Part shown: in pieces, positions 23,641 through 35,698 of the stretch | Layout of the letters: each line of letters starts with the position of its first letter | Numbering within the stretch: the first letter of the stretch is position 1 | Assembly: GCF_014639535.1 (NCBI RefSeq) | Contig: NZ_BMGA01000001.1 | Span: forward strand, 930,001-994,000 | Source: Flavobacterium palustre | GTDB lineage: Bacteria > Bacteroidota > Bacteroidia > Flavobacteriales > Flavobacteriaceae | DNA: 64,000 bases | Reading direction: 5' to 3' | Position numbers and translations under genes: made by a program | Notes under the pieces: generated by a model | Database searches by the model: none | What the model saw: the letters and a program-made list of their open reading frames with translations, nothing else | Told to the model about the DNA's origin: nothing

Positions 23641-24771
23641 ATGAAGAATTCAGTACAATATTTCGTTATTGCAATGGCAACAATTTTGTTAGCCAGTTGC
23701 GCCACAAAATACAAGAAAAGGGAAATCACCGATGCGGTAATGAATGAAATTTATAATGAAATAAAAACGCCCTACAAATACGGTTTGGTGATGGTGCCAA
23801 CGGATAACTCTTATAAAATGGACTGTCCTTCGGTTTTTCGAAAAGACGGAAAATGGTTTATGACTTATTTGATTTATGATGGAAGAGGTTACGAAACCTG
23901 GTTGGCTGAAAGTGATGATTTATTGAATTGGAAACATTTAGGAAAAGTAATGTCATTTTCAAAAGATGAAAAGGAGTGGGACGTGAACCAAAAAGCAGGA
24001 TATATTTCATTGCAGGATCCGACTTGGGGCGGAAGCTACAAATGGAATAAATATGATGGAAAATATTGGATGAGTTATTTTGGTGGAAATACCACAGGAT
24101 ATGAAGCTGGGGTTTTATCAATCGGGATGGCTTATACGAAAGAGTCTCCAACAAAAGCACACGAATTTGAACGTTTGCCGAAACCGGTTTTAACACCAAA
24201 AGATACTGATGTAAGTTTTTGGGATAACAGTACGATGTATAAAAACTCGGTTATTGAAGACAAAGAACGCATTACCGGAAGTAAATTTATCATGTATTAT
24301 AATGCCCGTGGCGATAGTTTGAATCCGGCTAAAGGTGCAGAACGTATTGGGATGGCAGTTTCTAACGATATGAAAACCTGGAAACGTTACGGAAAAAAAG
24401 CATTGTTGAATCACCATAGAGGAATTACTGGCGATGCCTATATACAAAGAGTTAATGATACTTGGGTGATGTTTTATTTTGGTGCTTTCTGGAGAGATTG
24501 GAATCAGGGAGCGTTTAACAGATTTGCAGTTTCCAACGATTTGGTGAACTGGAAAGAATGGAAAGGCGATAATTTAATTGAATCTTCTGAACCGTATGAT
24601 AATATGTTTGCCCATAAATCATTTGTGGTAAAACACGACGGAGTAGTATATCATTTTTATTGTGCAGTAAATAAAGCGGAACAGCGAGGAATTGCAGTAG
24701 CTACTTCGAAAGATTTAGGGAAAAGCCAAATGAATTTTGTTGCTCCACCGGTGAAAGTTAAGAAGAACTAA
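23641..24771 (+). CDS. Beta-propeller glycosidase-like lipoprotein
   Basis: This 376-residue lipoprotein has lipobox LASC with Cys20 (MATILLASCATK). The mature part is a five-bladed propeller with repeated strand pairs (DGKWFMTYLIYDGRGYETWLAES, DDLLNWKHLGKV, AVSNDMKTWKRYGK, AVSNDLVNWKEWKG). An Asp in KMDCPSVFRKDGKW sits where GH43-clan enzymes carry the base. It resembles GH43- or GH130-like proteins but is not clearly either. As a lipoprotein it may sit on the outer membrane next to SusD. It follows the other propeller gene by 57 bp. Confidence 0.6.
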   Translation: MKNSVQYFVIAMATILLASCATKYKKREITDAVMNEIYNEIKTPYKYGLVMVPTDNSYKMDCPSVFRKDGKWFMTYLIYDGRGYETWLAESDDLLNWKHLGKVMSFSKDEKEWDVNQKAGYISLQDPTWGGSYKWNKYDGKYWMSYFGGNTTGYEAGVLSIGMAYTKESPTKAHEFERLPKPVLTPKDTDVSFWDNSTMYKNSVIEDKERITGSKFIMYYNARGDSLNPAKGAERIGMAVSNDMKTWKRYGKKALLNHHRGITGDAYIQRVNDTWVMFYFGAFWRDWNQGAFNRFAVSNDLVNWKEWKGDNLIESSEPYDNMFAHKSFVVKHDGVVYHFYCAVNKAEQRGIAVATSKDLGKSQMNFVAPPVKVKKN

Positions 24772-24804
24772 GTACCAAGTATTAAGAATTAAGACAAATT
24801 TTGT

Positions 24805-24828
24805 GATTCCTCCTTTGTCGGAATGACA
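24805..24828. repeat. CATTCCGACGAAGGAGGAA repeat, half copy C
   Basis: Only the right arm is present (GATTCCTCCTTTGTCGGAATGACA in two pieces: GATTCCTCCTTTG, TCGGAATGACA), with one C-to-T change. The left arm is missing. Confidence 0.7.
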
Positions 24829-24838
24829 AGAACACTAA

Positions 24839-28153
<3,315 letters not shown>

Positions 28154-28159
28154 TGAGGT

Positions 28160-28206
28160 CATTGCGAGTTTCGATATTTATCGGAACTCCAAATGACAAA
28201 ACAATA
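28160..28206. repeat. GTCATTGCGAG-type partial repeat before GH106
   Basis: The spacer reads GAGGTCATTGCGAG and then GGAACTCCAAATGACAAAAC. It is a degraded member of another dispersed palindrome family with GTCATT/AATGAC ends. It keeps an open frame that falsely extends GH106 upstream to 28153. Confidence 0.45.
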
Positions 28207-28212
28207 ACAACA

Positions 28213-31200
28213 ATGTTTCAAAAAAAGTACCTCTTTCTTTTTTTATTTCTTGTGGGAATGCTTTCCGCACAGGAAGTCCATAAAAAAGAATCATTTCAAT
28301 CCACACTAGAATCCTCAAAAACCTGGGTGTATTGGTATTGGATGAAATCGGCTTATTCTAAAGAAGGAATCACTGCCGATTTAGAAGCGATGAAACAAGC
28401 CGGAATTGCAGGTGCTTATTTGATGACGATTAAAGGTCCGGCAAATCCGCCATTGATTGATCCGCCGGTTTTACAGTTGAGTCCTGAATTTTGGGATATG
28501 GTAAAATGGGCATTTGTAGAAGCCGATCGTCTGGGCTTAAAACTTGCTTTTCATGCTGCTGATGGTTTTGCTGTTGCCGGAGGACCTTGGATAACGCCTG
28601 AAATGTCGATGCAAAAAGTAGTCTGGTCAACAACAGAAATCCTTGGTGGTAAAAAACAAAATATTCAGTTAGCCACTCCGGAACACTATAAAGAGTATTA
28701 TAAAGACATTGCGACTTTTGCCATTCCGATAAAAGAAAACACAATTACTTCGCAACAACAGCTGCCAAAGGTTACGACTTCTAATAACAGCGATGCTTCG
28801 TTTTTAGCCGATGCAAAAAAAGAGGATAATTTTAGATTGGGCGAAAACGGTTGGATTCAATACGAATTCGAAAAACCATTTACGTGCAAATCGATTGTTA
28901 TTGAAACCAAAGGAAGGGATTTTCAGGCACAGCGTTTAATTGTTGAAGTAAGTAATGACGGAGTGAGTTTTAAGTTTCACGAACGAATGATTCCACCGCG
29001 TCACGGCTGGCAGGATATGGATGTGCACCATACACATACAATTAAACCCGTTACGGCAAAATATTTCCGATTCGTGTATGATGTTACTGGGACAGAACCC
29101 GGAGCCGAAGATTTGGATTTTGCCAAATGGAAACAGAATAATTTGAAAGTGAGTAAAATTACACTTTCGAACCAGTCGCTAATTGATAATTATGAAGGAA
29201 AATCGGGAGCGGTATGGCGATTGAGTCCAACAATCACCGAAGAACAAATTCCAAATTCGGATGCGTTCAAAAAATCCGGTATTATCAATATTTCTAAATT
29301 TGTTGATGCCAACGGAAATTTAACATGGAAAGCTCCAAAAGGAAAATGGAAAATTATCCGAATGGGACATACTTCAACCGGACATGAAAATGCAACCGGA
29401 GGAGCGGGAAAAGGCTTGGAAGTGGATAAATTCAATCCTGAGTTAGTTCGTTACCAATTGGATCACTGGTTTGGCGAAGCCATTCGTATTGCCGGTCCTG
29501 AATTGGCCTCAAGAGTATTGGAGATTTTACATTTGGACAGTTGGGAATGCGGTAGCCAGAATTGGTCTTCCGTTTTTCAGGCTGAGTTTTTAAAACGTCG
29601 TGGTTATAATATAGTAGATTATTTGCCGGTAATGGCAGGAATTCCTATCGAAAGTGTTTCGACTTCTGAAAAAGTTTTATACGATGTTCGAAAAACAATC
29701 TCCGAATTAATAGCGGATAATTTTTATGTGACTCTTGCTGATATTGCTAAAAAAGCAAATGTAAAATTCAGTTCTGAGAATGTGGCGCCAACGATGATGA
29801 GCGACGGATTATTGCATTTTAAACATGTCGATTATCCGAGTGGGGAATTTTGGTTAAAAAGTCCTACGCACGACAAACCTTTTGATATGCTGGATGCCAT
29901 TTCAGGCGGACATATTTATGGAAAAGACATTATTCAGGCGGAAGCTTTTACGGCTTTGCGAATGGATTGGGATGAACATCCGGGGAATTTGAAAACCTTG
30001 GCCGATAGAAATTATGCACTAGGAATTAATCGTTTTTTCTATCATGTTTTTGTTCATAATCCTTGGACGGACAGAAAACCGGGAATGACTTTGGACGATA
30101 TTGGAACTTTTTTCCAGAGAGACCAAACCTGGTGGAAACAAGGAAAAGCATGGTTTGACTATTGCCAAAGAGTGCAGTTGCAATTGCAAAAAGGAAAACC
30201 TGTGATAGATTTAGCGGTTTTTATTGGCGAAGATTTGCCTTCGCGTTCGTTAGTCCCAGACCGTTTGTTTCCTTTTATTCCGAATGTTTTTGGAGAAGAG
30301 CGAGTGGCAAGTGAAAAAATGCGATTGGAAAATGTGGGGCAACCAGCAGCCAAAATGCCTAAGGAAGTGACTTATTCTAAAAACAATACCGATTTATCAC
30401 AATGGGTAAACCCAATGAATGGCTATCAATACGACTCTTTTAATGCTGATGTGTTGTTGAACAGAGCTAAAGTGGTGAATGGTAAAGTTGATTTTGGAGG
30501 AGGCATTGAATATGCGGCTTTATTGTTTCCGGGAAGCCGAAGAATGGCACCGAATAAAATTATGTCTTTGGCTGTAGCCGAAAAAATATTGCAATTGGTA
30601 AAAGAAGGAGCCACCGTTTTTATTGACGAAAAACCAATTGATACGCCAAGTTTTCAATCGGATTTAGAAGTTAAAAAATGGCAGACAATTGTTGATGAAT
30701 TGTGGACTGAAGGAAAGGAACTAACTAAAAACGAAAATGGATCTGTTTCCTGGAAATTAGGAAAAGGTACAGTTATTGAACTTCCGTTTTTAGGTGCTGA
30801 TTTTACAAAAATTGGAATTGCACCAGATGTATTGTTTTCGGATTTGAAGCATAATGACAGAGGAACAATTGCCTGGACACACCGACGAAGTGCTGATGAA
30901 GAAGTTTATTTCCTTTCGAATCAGTTGGAAGAAAAAAGAATGATTATGGTGTCTTTTCGCGAAAACGGTAAAAAACCGGAAATGTACAATCCTGTAACAG
31001 ACAAAACTATTGCGTTACAAGAATGGAAAGTGGAAAACGGTCGAACAATTATACCGTTGCAGCTGGATAAAAATGAGTCTTGTTTTGTGATTTTTAAAAA
31101 TGGAAGTAGAGAAAATAGTGTTGCGAAAGGAACGAATTGGTTTGATTTAAAAGCCGTTCAAACTTTAGATGAAAATTGGAAATTACAATTTGATGCTGGT

Positions 31201-31638
31201 TTCAAAGGACCTGAAAAAGAATTGAAGATTAACAAATTGTTTGACTGGAGTACATCGGCAAATGAAAATATTAAATATTATTCAGGAACAGCGGTGTATA
31301 GCAAAGAGTTTACTTGGAATCAAAACACAAATACTGCTGTTTATCTGAATTTAGGTTCGATAGCAAATTTGGCTGAAGTGAGTGTGAACGGAATAGATTG
31401 TGGAACAATCTGGACTTTCCCATATCGTACTGATATTTCGAAAGCATTACAAAAAGGCAAAAACAAAATAGTAATTAAAGTTACAAATACCTGGGCAAAC
31501 CGATTGATTGGTGATCAAAAATTACCGGAAAAGGAACGACTAACATGGACAACGGCGCCTTACAGGTTAGTTGAAACTGAGAATTTATTAAAAGCAGGTT
31601 TGTTAGGACCGGTGACTTTAGAACAAGAAAATAAATAA
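28213..31638 (+). CDS. Alpha-L-rhamnosidase, glycoside hydrolase family 106
   Basis: This 1141-residue protein has a signal peptide ending near residue 20 (FLVGMLSAQE). It has the GH106 start (SKTWVYWYWMKSAYSKEGITADLEAMKQAGIAGAYL). The TIM barrel includes GLKLAFHAADGFAVAGGPWITPEMSM, the long central part contains EILHLDSWECGSQNWS and AEAFTALRMDWDEHPG, and a galactose-binding-like beta-sandwich lies at the C-terminus (KYYSGTAVYSKEFTW). The length matches characterised GH106 enzymes, which cleave rhamnose from rhamnogalacturonans. The ATG at 28153 would place 20 repeat-derived residues ahead of the signal peptide, so 28213 is used. Confidence 0.88.
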   Translation: MFQKKYLFLFLFLVGMLSAQEVHKKESFQSTLESSKTWVYWYWMKSAYSKEGITADLEAMKQAGIAGAYLMTIKGPANPPLIDPPVLQLSPEFWDMVKWAFVEADRLGLKLAFHAADGFAVAGGPWITPEMSMQKVVWSTTEILGGKKQNIQLATPEHYKEYYKDIATFAIPIKENTITSQQQLPKVTTSNNSDASFLADAKKEDNFRLGENGWIQYEFEKPFTCKSIVIETKGRDFQAQRLIVEVSNDGVSFKFHERMIPPRHGWQDMDVHHTHTIKPVTAKYFRFVYDVTGTEPGAEDLDFAKWKQNNLKVSKITLSNQSLIDNYEGKSGAVWRLSPTITEEQIPNSDAFKKSGIINISKFVDANGNLTWKAPKGKWKIIRMGHTSTGHENATGGAGKGLEVDKFNPELVRYQLDHWFGEAIRIAGPELASRVLEILHLDSWECGSQNWSSVFQAEFLKRRGYNIVDYLPVMAGIPIESVSTSEKVLYDVRKTISELIADNFYVTLADIAKKANVKFSSENVAPTMMSDGLLHFKHVDYPSGEFWLKSPTHDKPFDMLDAISGGHIYGKDIIQAEAFTALRMDWDEHPGNLKTLADRNYALGINRFFYHVFVHNPWTDRKPGMTLDDIGTFFQRDQTWWKQGKAWFDYCQRVQLQLQKGKPVIDLAVFIGEDLPSRSLVPDRLFPFIPNVFGEERVASEKMRLENVGQPAAKMPKEVTYSKNNTDLSQWVNPMNGYQYDSFNADVLLNRAKVVNGKVDFGGGIEYAALLFPGSRRMAPNKIMSLAVAEKILQLVKEGATVFIDEKPIDTPSFQSDLEVKKWQTIVDELWTEGKELTKNENGSVSWKLGKGTVIELPFLGADFTKIGIAPDVLFSDLKHNDRGTIAWTHRRSADEEVYFLSNQLEEKRMIMVSFRENGKKPEMYNPVTDKTIALQEWKVENGRTIIPLQLDKNESCFVIFKNGSRENSVAKGTNWFDLKAVQTLDENWKLQFDAGFKGPEKELKINKLFDWSTSANENIKYYSGTAVYSKEFTWNQNTNTAVYLNLGSIANLAEVSVNGIDCGTIWTFPYRTDISKALQKGKNKIVIKVTNTWANRLIGDQKLPEKERLTWTTAPYRLVETENLLKAGLLGPVTLEQENK

Positions 31639-31643
31639 AATTT

Positions 31644-31705
31644 AGTCACAGATTAAGAGGATTAACACAGATTTAAAAATCCTTTAAAATCTTTTAATCT
31701 GTGGC
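31644..31705. repeat. CACAGATTAA palindromic repeat, copy 2
   Basis: It matches copy 1 at 16702 over most of its length (CACAGATTAA.. GGATTAACACAGATT .. TCCTTTAAAATCTTTTAATC). It starts 5 bp past the GH106 stop and ends 17 bp before the esterase ATG. Confidence 0.75.
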
Positions 31706-31722
31706 AAAAAAACAGAAAAGAA

Positions 31723-33147
31723 ATGAAGAATTCAATTATTGCATTTTTAGTGATTTTAACAAGCTTTCAAGTGAATGCTACAATCAAATTGCCGGCTTTG
31801 TTTTCGGATAATATGATGCTGCAGCAGCAAAGCAATGCTCCAATTTGGGGTTGGGCTGATAAAAATCAAAAGATAAAAATCAAAACTTCATGGGATTCTA
31901 AAACCTATCAAGTAAAAGCCGATGATGCAGGAAAATGGAAAATTGCTTTAAAAACTCCGGTTGCCGGTGGTCCTTATGAAATTTCGGTTTCGAACGGGAA
32001 GGAAAACAAATCAATTAAAAATATATTAATTGGTGAAGTTTGGCTGTGTTCCGGACAATCGAACATGGAAATGCCTTTGAAAGGATTTCAGGGACAGCCA
32101 ATTAAAAACGGCAACGAAATTATTGTAAGATCAGCGAATCAAAACATTCGATTGATTACCATTCCGCGTGCTACAGTTTTAGAACCAAAAGACGATTTTG
32201 AAGGAAAATGGGAAGTAGCTTCACCAAAATCGACGGCTAATTTTAGTGCGACAGCTTGGTATTTTGGAACACTTTTGCAGGAAGTATTGAATGTTCCGGT
32301 GGGATTAATTCATGTTTCTTATGGCGGATCGAGTATGGAAGCCTGGATGAATCAGGAAATGCTGAAAGATTTTGCAAGTGCAAAAATTCCAACAACAAAA
32401 GAAGAACTGGTAAAAGACCCAAACCGAGTGCCAACGACTTTGTTTAACGGAATGTTGTCGCCAGTTATTGGTTACGGAATTAAAGGTTGTATTTGGTATC
32501 AAGGAGAATCAAATTATGAAAGAGCTTCAGAATATATGGCTTTAATGAATAAAATGGTTTCAAGCTGGAGAACTCTTTGGAATCAGGGTGAATTTCCGTT
32601 TTATTATGCGCAAATCGCCCCATTTAATTATGCTCAATTTCATCCAAAAGACAATAAAGAAGAATACAATTCGGCTTATTTGAGAGAAGCTCAATTGAAA
32701 GCCGCATCAGTAATTCCGAATTCAGGAATGGCGGTTTTGATGGATGTTGGTGAATTCAATAATATTCATCCAATGGATAAAGAAAAAGGTGGAAACCGAT
32801 TAGCGTTTCAGGCTTTGGCAAAAACGTATGGTGTAGAAGGATTTGAATTTGAAAGTCCAAAATACAAATCGATGGAAATAAAAGACGGTGCGGTAACGGT
32901 TTCTTTTGATAATGTCGAAAACGGAATTACATCGTATGATAAGGAAGTTTTAGGATTCGAATTGGCAGGAGAAGACAAGATTTTCCATCCTGCAAAAACG
33001 GTTGTCAGAAGAAAATCAGTGGTTTTGACTTCGGATAAAGTGACGAAGCCTGTTGCTGTTCGTTATTTGTTTAAAGATTTTGCAAAAGCCGAATTGTTTA
33101 GTGCGGGTGGTTTGCCAGTTTCTTCTTTTAGAACGGATAGTTGGTAA
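31723..33147 (+). CDS. Sialate O-acetylesterase-type carbohydrate esterase
   Basis: This 474-residue SGNH-like esterase has a signal peptide ending near residue 19 (QVNATIKLP). The nucleophile block is GEVWLCSGQSNMEMPLKG with Ser113, and the family GCIWYQGESN block is present (YGIKGCIWYQGESNYE). The catalytic Asp/His region is DVGEFNNIHPMDKEKGG. A jelly-roll insertion at the N-terminus is typical for the SASA family. In a pectin locus it most likely removes acetyl groups from galacturonic acid, rhamnose or side-chain sugars rather than sialic acid. Confidence 0.87.
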   Translation: MKNSIIAFLVILTSFQVNATIKLPALFSDNMMLQQQSNAPIWGWADKNQKIKIKTSWDSKTYQVKADDAGKWKIALKTPVAGGPYEISVSNGKENKSIKNILIGEVWLCSGQSNMEMPLKGFQGQPIKNGNEIIVRSANQNIRLITIPRATVLEPKDDFEGKWEVASPKSTANFSATAWYFGTLLQEVLNVPVGLIHVSYGGSSMEAWMNQEMLKDFASAKIPTTKEELVKDPNRVPTTLFNGMLSPVIGYGIKGCIWYQGESNYERASEYMALMNKMVSSWRTLWNQGEFPFYYAQIAPFNYAQFHPKDNKEEYNSAYLREAQLKAASVIPNSGMAVLMDVGEFNNIHPMDKEKGGNRLAFQALAKTYGVEGFEFESPKYKSMEIKDGAVTVSFDNVENGITSYDKEVLGFELAGEDKIFHPAKTVVRRKSVVLTSDKVTKPVAVRYLFKDFAKAELFSAGGLPVSSFRTDSW

Positions 33148-33169
33148 AATAATTAATATATAATTTTTT

Positions 33170-33293
33170 ACCATATAAGTCATATAAGGTGTAAGTGTAA
33201 AAAGTTTAATAGAGAAGTTAATATAAGTTTTGACTTAAATGAACTAGAAAAGTAACTTAGGTTAGAACGAAAAACTTTTATGACTTATATGGT
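33170..33293. repeat. ACCATATAAGTCATA inverted repeat element
   Basis: ACCATATAAGTCATA (33170-33184) and TATGACTTATATGGT (33279-33293) form perfect 15-bp arms around about 94 bp of AT-rich sequence. The element fills most of the spacer between the esterase and DUF5703 genes. Confidence 0.75.
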
Positions 33294-33306
33294 TAAATAA
33301 AAAACA

Positions 33307-35637
33307 ATGAAAAATACAATATTCCTATTTGCTTTTTTCTTAACGCTTTGTGTCAAAGCGCAAATTCCCATGCTTGAAAATTACAATCAGGTTTGGAATA
33401 CACAAAGCAAAAATTCCTCAGAATCTATGCCTTTAGGTGGCGGTGATATTGGTGCGAATGTTTGGGTAGAAAAAGGGGATTTGTATTTCTATTTTTCCAG
33501 AAGCGGAACTTTTGATGAACACAATACTTTACTAAAATTAGGTCGTGTAAAGATGAGTCTTAGTCCGAATCCTTTTAAAGATAATGAGGGTTTCAAACAG
33601 GAATTGGTTTTGAAAGACGGATTTATTACCGTTTCGCAAAACGGATCAACTGTAAAATTATGGGTTGACGTTTTCAATCCGGTGATTCATGTTGATGTGA
33701 ACAGTAAAGTTCCAACCGAAATGAAAGTTTCTTATGAAAGTTGGAGATATAAAAACAGGGATTCTAAAGGAAAGGCTAACAATGCCAATTCATACAAATG
33801 GGCTCCGCAAGGCGATATTATTACCTACAAGGATTCGATTTCTTTTGAAAATAATGCCATTCAGTTTTATCATAGAAACAGAGCCAATACTGTTTTTGAT
33901 GTAACGGTTAAGCAGCAAAAAATGGAATCGGTTAAAGACCAAATGTTGAATCCTATTGCCAATCTCACTTTTGGAGGACAGCTTTTTGGAAATAATTTAA
34001 AAGCAAACGGAACTTACAACGGAATCTATCAGGATACGGATTTTAAAGGATTTGTTCTTTCGACTATAAGAGCTGCTAAAAAACATCAGTTCCAAATCCA
34101 ATTGCATACCAATCAATCCGCAGATGCAACTTTGTGGAATAAAGAATTGAAAAATCAGATTTCGAGTTATAAAAAAATAGAAAATAAGACGGAGAAAAAA
34201 ACGATTAACTGGTGGAATAATTTCTGGAATCGCAGTTTTATTTACACGCAAAAATCCAAAACGGAAAAAGATTCGATTTACCAAATAGGACAAAACTATC
34301 AGTTATTCCGTTATATGTTGGGCTGTAATGCGTATGGAAAATATCCAACGAAATTCAACGGCGGACTGTTTACGGTTGATCCGGTGCATACTAATAAAGA
34401 GTTGAATTTTACTCCTGATTTTAGAAATTGGGGAGGCGGAACGATGACAGCTCAAAATCAGCGACTAGTTTATCATCCAATGGTGAAAGCTGGTGATTTT
34501 GATATGATGCCATCGCAATTGGATTATTATTTGAGTCTGCAAAAAAATGCCGAATTGCGTTCGGAAGTTTATTGGAAACATGGAGGCGCTTCCTTTACAG
34601 AACAATTGGAAAATTTTGGATTACCAAATCCAGCCGAATACGAATGGAAACGCCCTGCAGATTATGATCCGGGAATGGAATACAATGCCTGGTTGGAATA
34701 CGAATGGGATACGGTTTTTGAGTTTTGTAAAATGATGTTGCAACAAAAAGAATTTGCGGGAGCAGACATTCAAAAATACAATCCGTTTATCATTAGTTGT
34801 CTTCGTTTTTTCGATGAACATTATCAGTATTTAGCAAAGCAGAGAGGTAGAAAAGCGTTGGATGGAAACGGGCATTTGGTATTGTTTCCGGGTTCGGCAG
34901 TTGAAACGTATAAAATGGCTAATAATGCTAATAGTACAATTTCAGCCTTAAAAGTAATTACGGAACAGTTTTTGGTACTATCGGAAAACGAATTGTCAAA
35001 AGAAGATTTGGAGTATTTGAAAGGATTTCAAACCCGAATTCCACCATTGAATTTCAGAGAATTTGATGGACACAAAACATTGGCTCCGGCCAAAACATGG
35101 GAAAGAATCAATAATACCGAAGTGCCGCAGTTGTATCCTGTTTATCCGTGGGGAATTTATGGTATTGGAAAACCGGATTTACAAACGGCTGTAAATACAT
35201 GGAAGTACGATACAGATGCTTTGAAATTTAGAAGTCATGTAGGCTGGAAACAGGATAATATTTTTGCAGCCCGATTAGGTTTGACTGATGAAGCAGCTAA
35301 GTATAATTTGTTGAAAATGGCAAATGCTGATAGACGATTTCCAACTTTTTGGGGACCGGGATTTGATTGGGTTCCGGATCATAACTGGGGAGGTTCAGGA
35401 ATGATAGGAATGCAGGAAATGGTACTGCAAACCAACGGAGATGCTATTTATCTTTTCCCGGCATGGCCAGCACATTGGGATGTACATTTTAAATTGCATG
35501 CACCAAAAAATACAACTGTTGAAGTGCAATTGGAAAAAGGAAAGGTAACTTTGTTGAAAGTTTTCCCAAAAGAGCGAGAAAAAGACATTGTTAATCTGTT
35601 AGGAAAAAGTCTGACCGAAAAAGAAAATTTAAAATAG
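33307..35637 (+). CDS. DUF5703 domain-containing glycosidase-like protein
   Basis: This 776-residue protein has a signal peptide ending at about residue 18 (LCVKAQIP). Residues about 19-270 form the DUF5703-type N-terminal beta domain (ESMPLGGGDIGANVWVEKGDLYFYFSRSGTFDEHN). Residues about 290-700 form an (alpha/alpha)6-like barrel (NWGGGTMTAQNQRLVYHPM, PADYDPGMEYNAWLEYEWD). The C-terminus has a small beta domain (GDAIYLFPAWPAHWDVHFKL). This layout resembles GH95 and GH65. Candidate catalytic acids lie in EVYWKHGGASFTEQLE and LEYEWDTVFE. A glycosidase is likely but activity is unknown. Confidence 0.68.
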   Translation: MKNTIFLFAFFLTLCVKAQIPMLENYNQVWNTQSKNSSESMPLGGGDIGANVWVEKGDLYFYFSRSGTFDEHNTLLKLGRVKMSLSPNPFKDNEGFKQELVLKDGFITVSQNGSTVKLWVDVFNPVIHVDVNSKVPTEMKVSYESWRYKNRDSKGKANNANSYKWAPQGDIITYKDSISFENNAIQFYHRNRANTVFDVTVKQQKMESVKDQMLNPIANLTFGGQLFGNNLKANGTYNGIYQDTDFKGFVLSTIRAAKKHQFQIQLHTNQSADATLWNKELKNQISSYKKIENKTEKKTINWWNNFWNRSFIYTQKSKTEKDSIYQIGQNYQLFRYMLGCNAYGKYPTKFNGGLFTVDPVHTNKELNFTPDFRNWGGGTMTAQNQRLVYHPMVKAGDFDMMPSQLDYYLSLQKNAELRSEVYWKHGGASFTEQLENFGLPNPAEYEWKRPADYDPGMEYNAWLEYEWDTVFEFCKMMLQQKEFAGADIQKYNPFIISCLRFFDEHYQYLAKQRGRKALDGNGHLVLFPGSAVETYKMANNANSTISALKVITEQFLVLSENELSKEDLEYLKGFQTRIPPLNFREFDGHKTLAPAKTWERINNTEVPQLYPVYPWGIYGIGKPDLQTAVNTWKYDTDALKFRSHVGWKQDNIFAARLGLTDEAAKYNLLKMANADRRFPTFWGPGFDWVPDHNWGGSGMIGMQEMVLQTNGDAIYLFPAWPAHWDVHFKLHAPKNTTVEVQLEKGKVTLLKVFPKEREKDIVNLLGKSLTEKENLK

Positions 35638-35698
35638 AATATGTTGTCGTCACTTTGAAATGAGACGATTTATATAAAACCCTAAAATAAATAATTAT

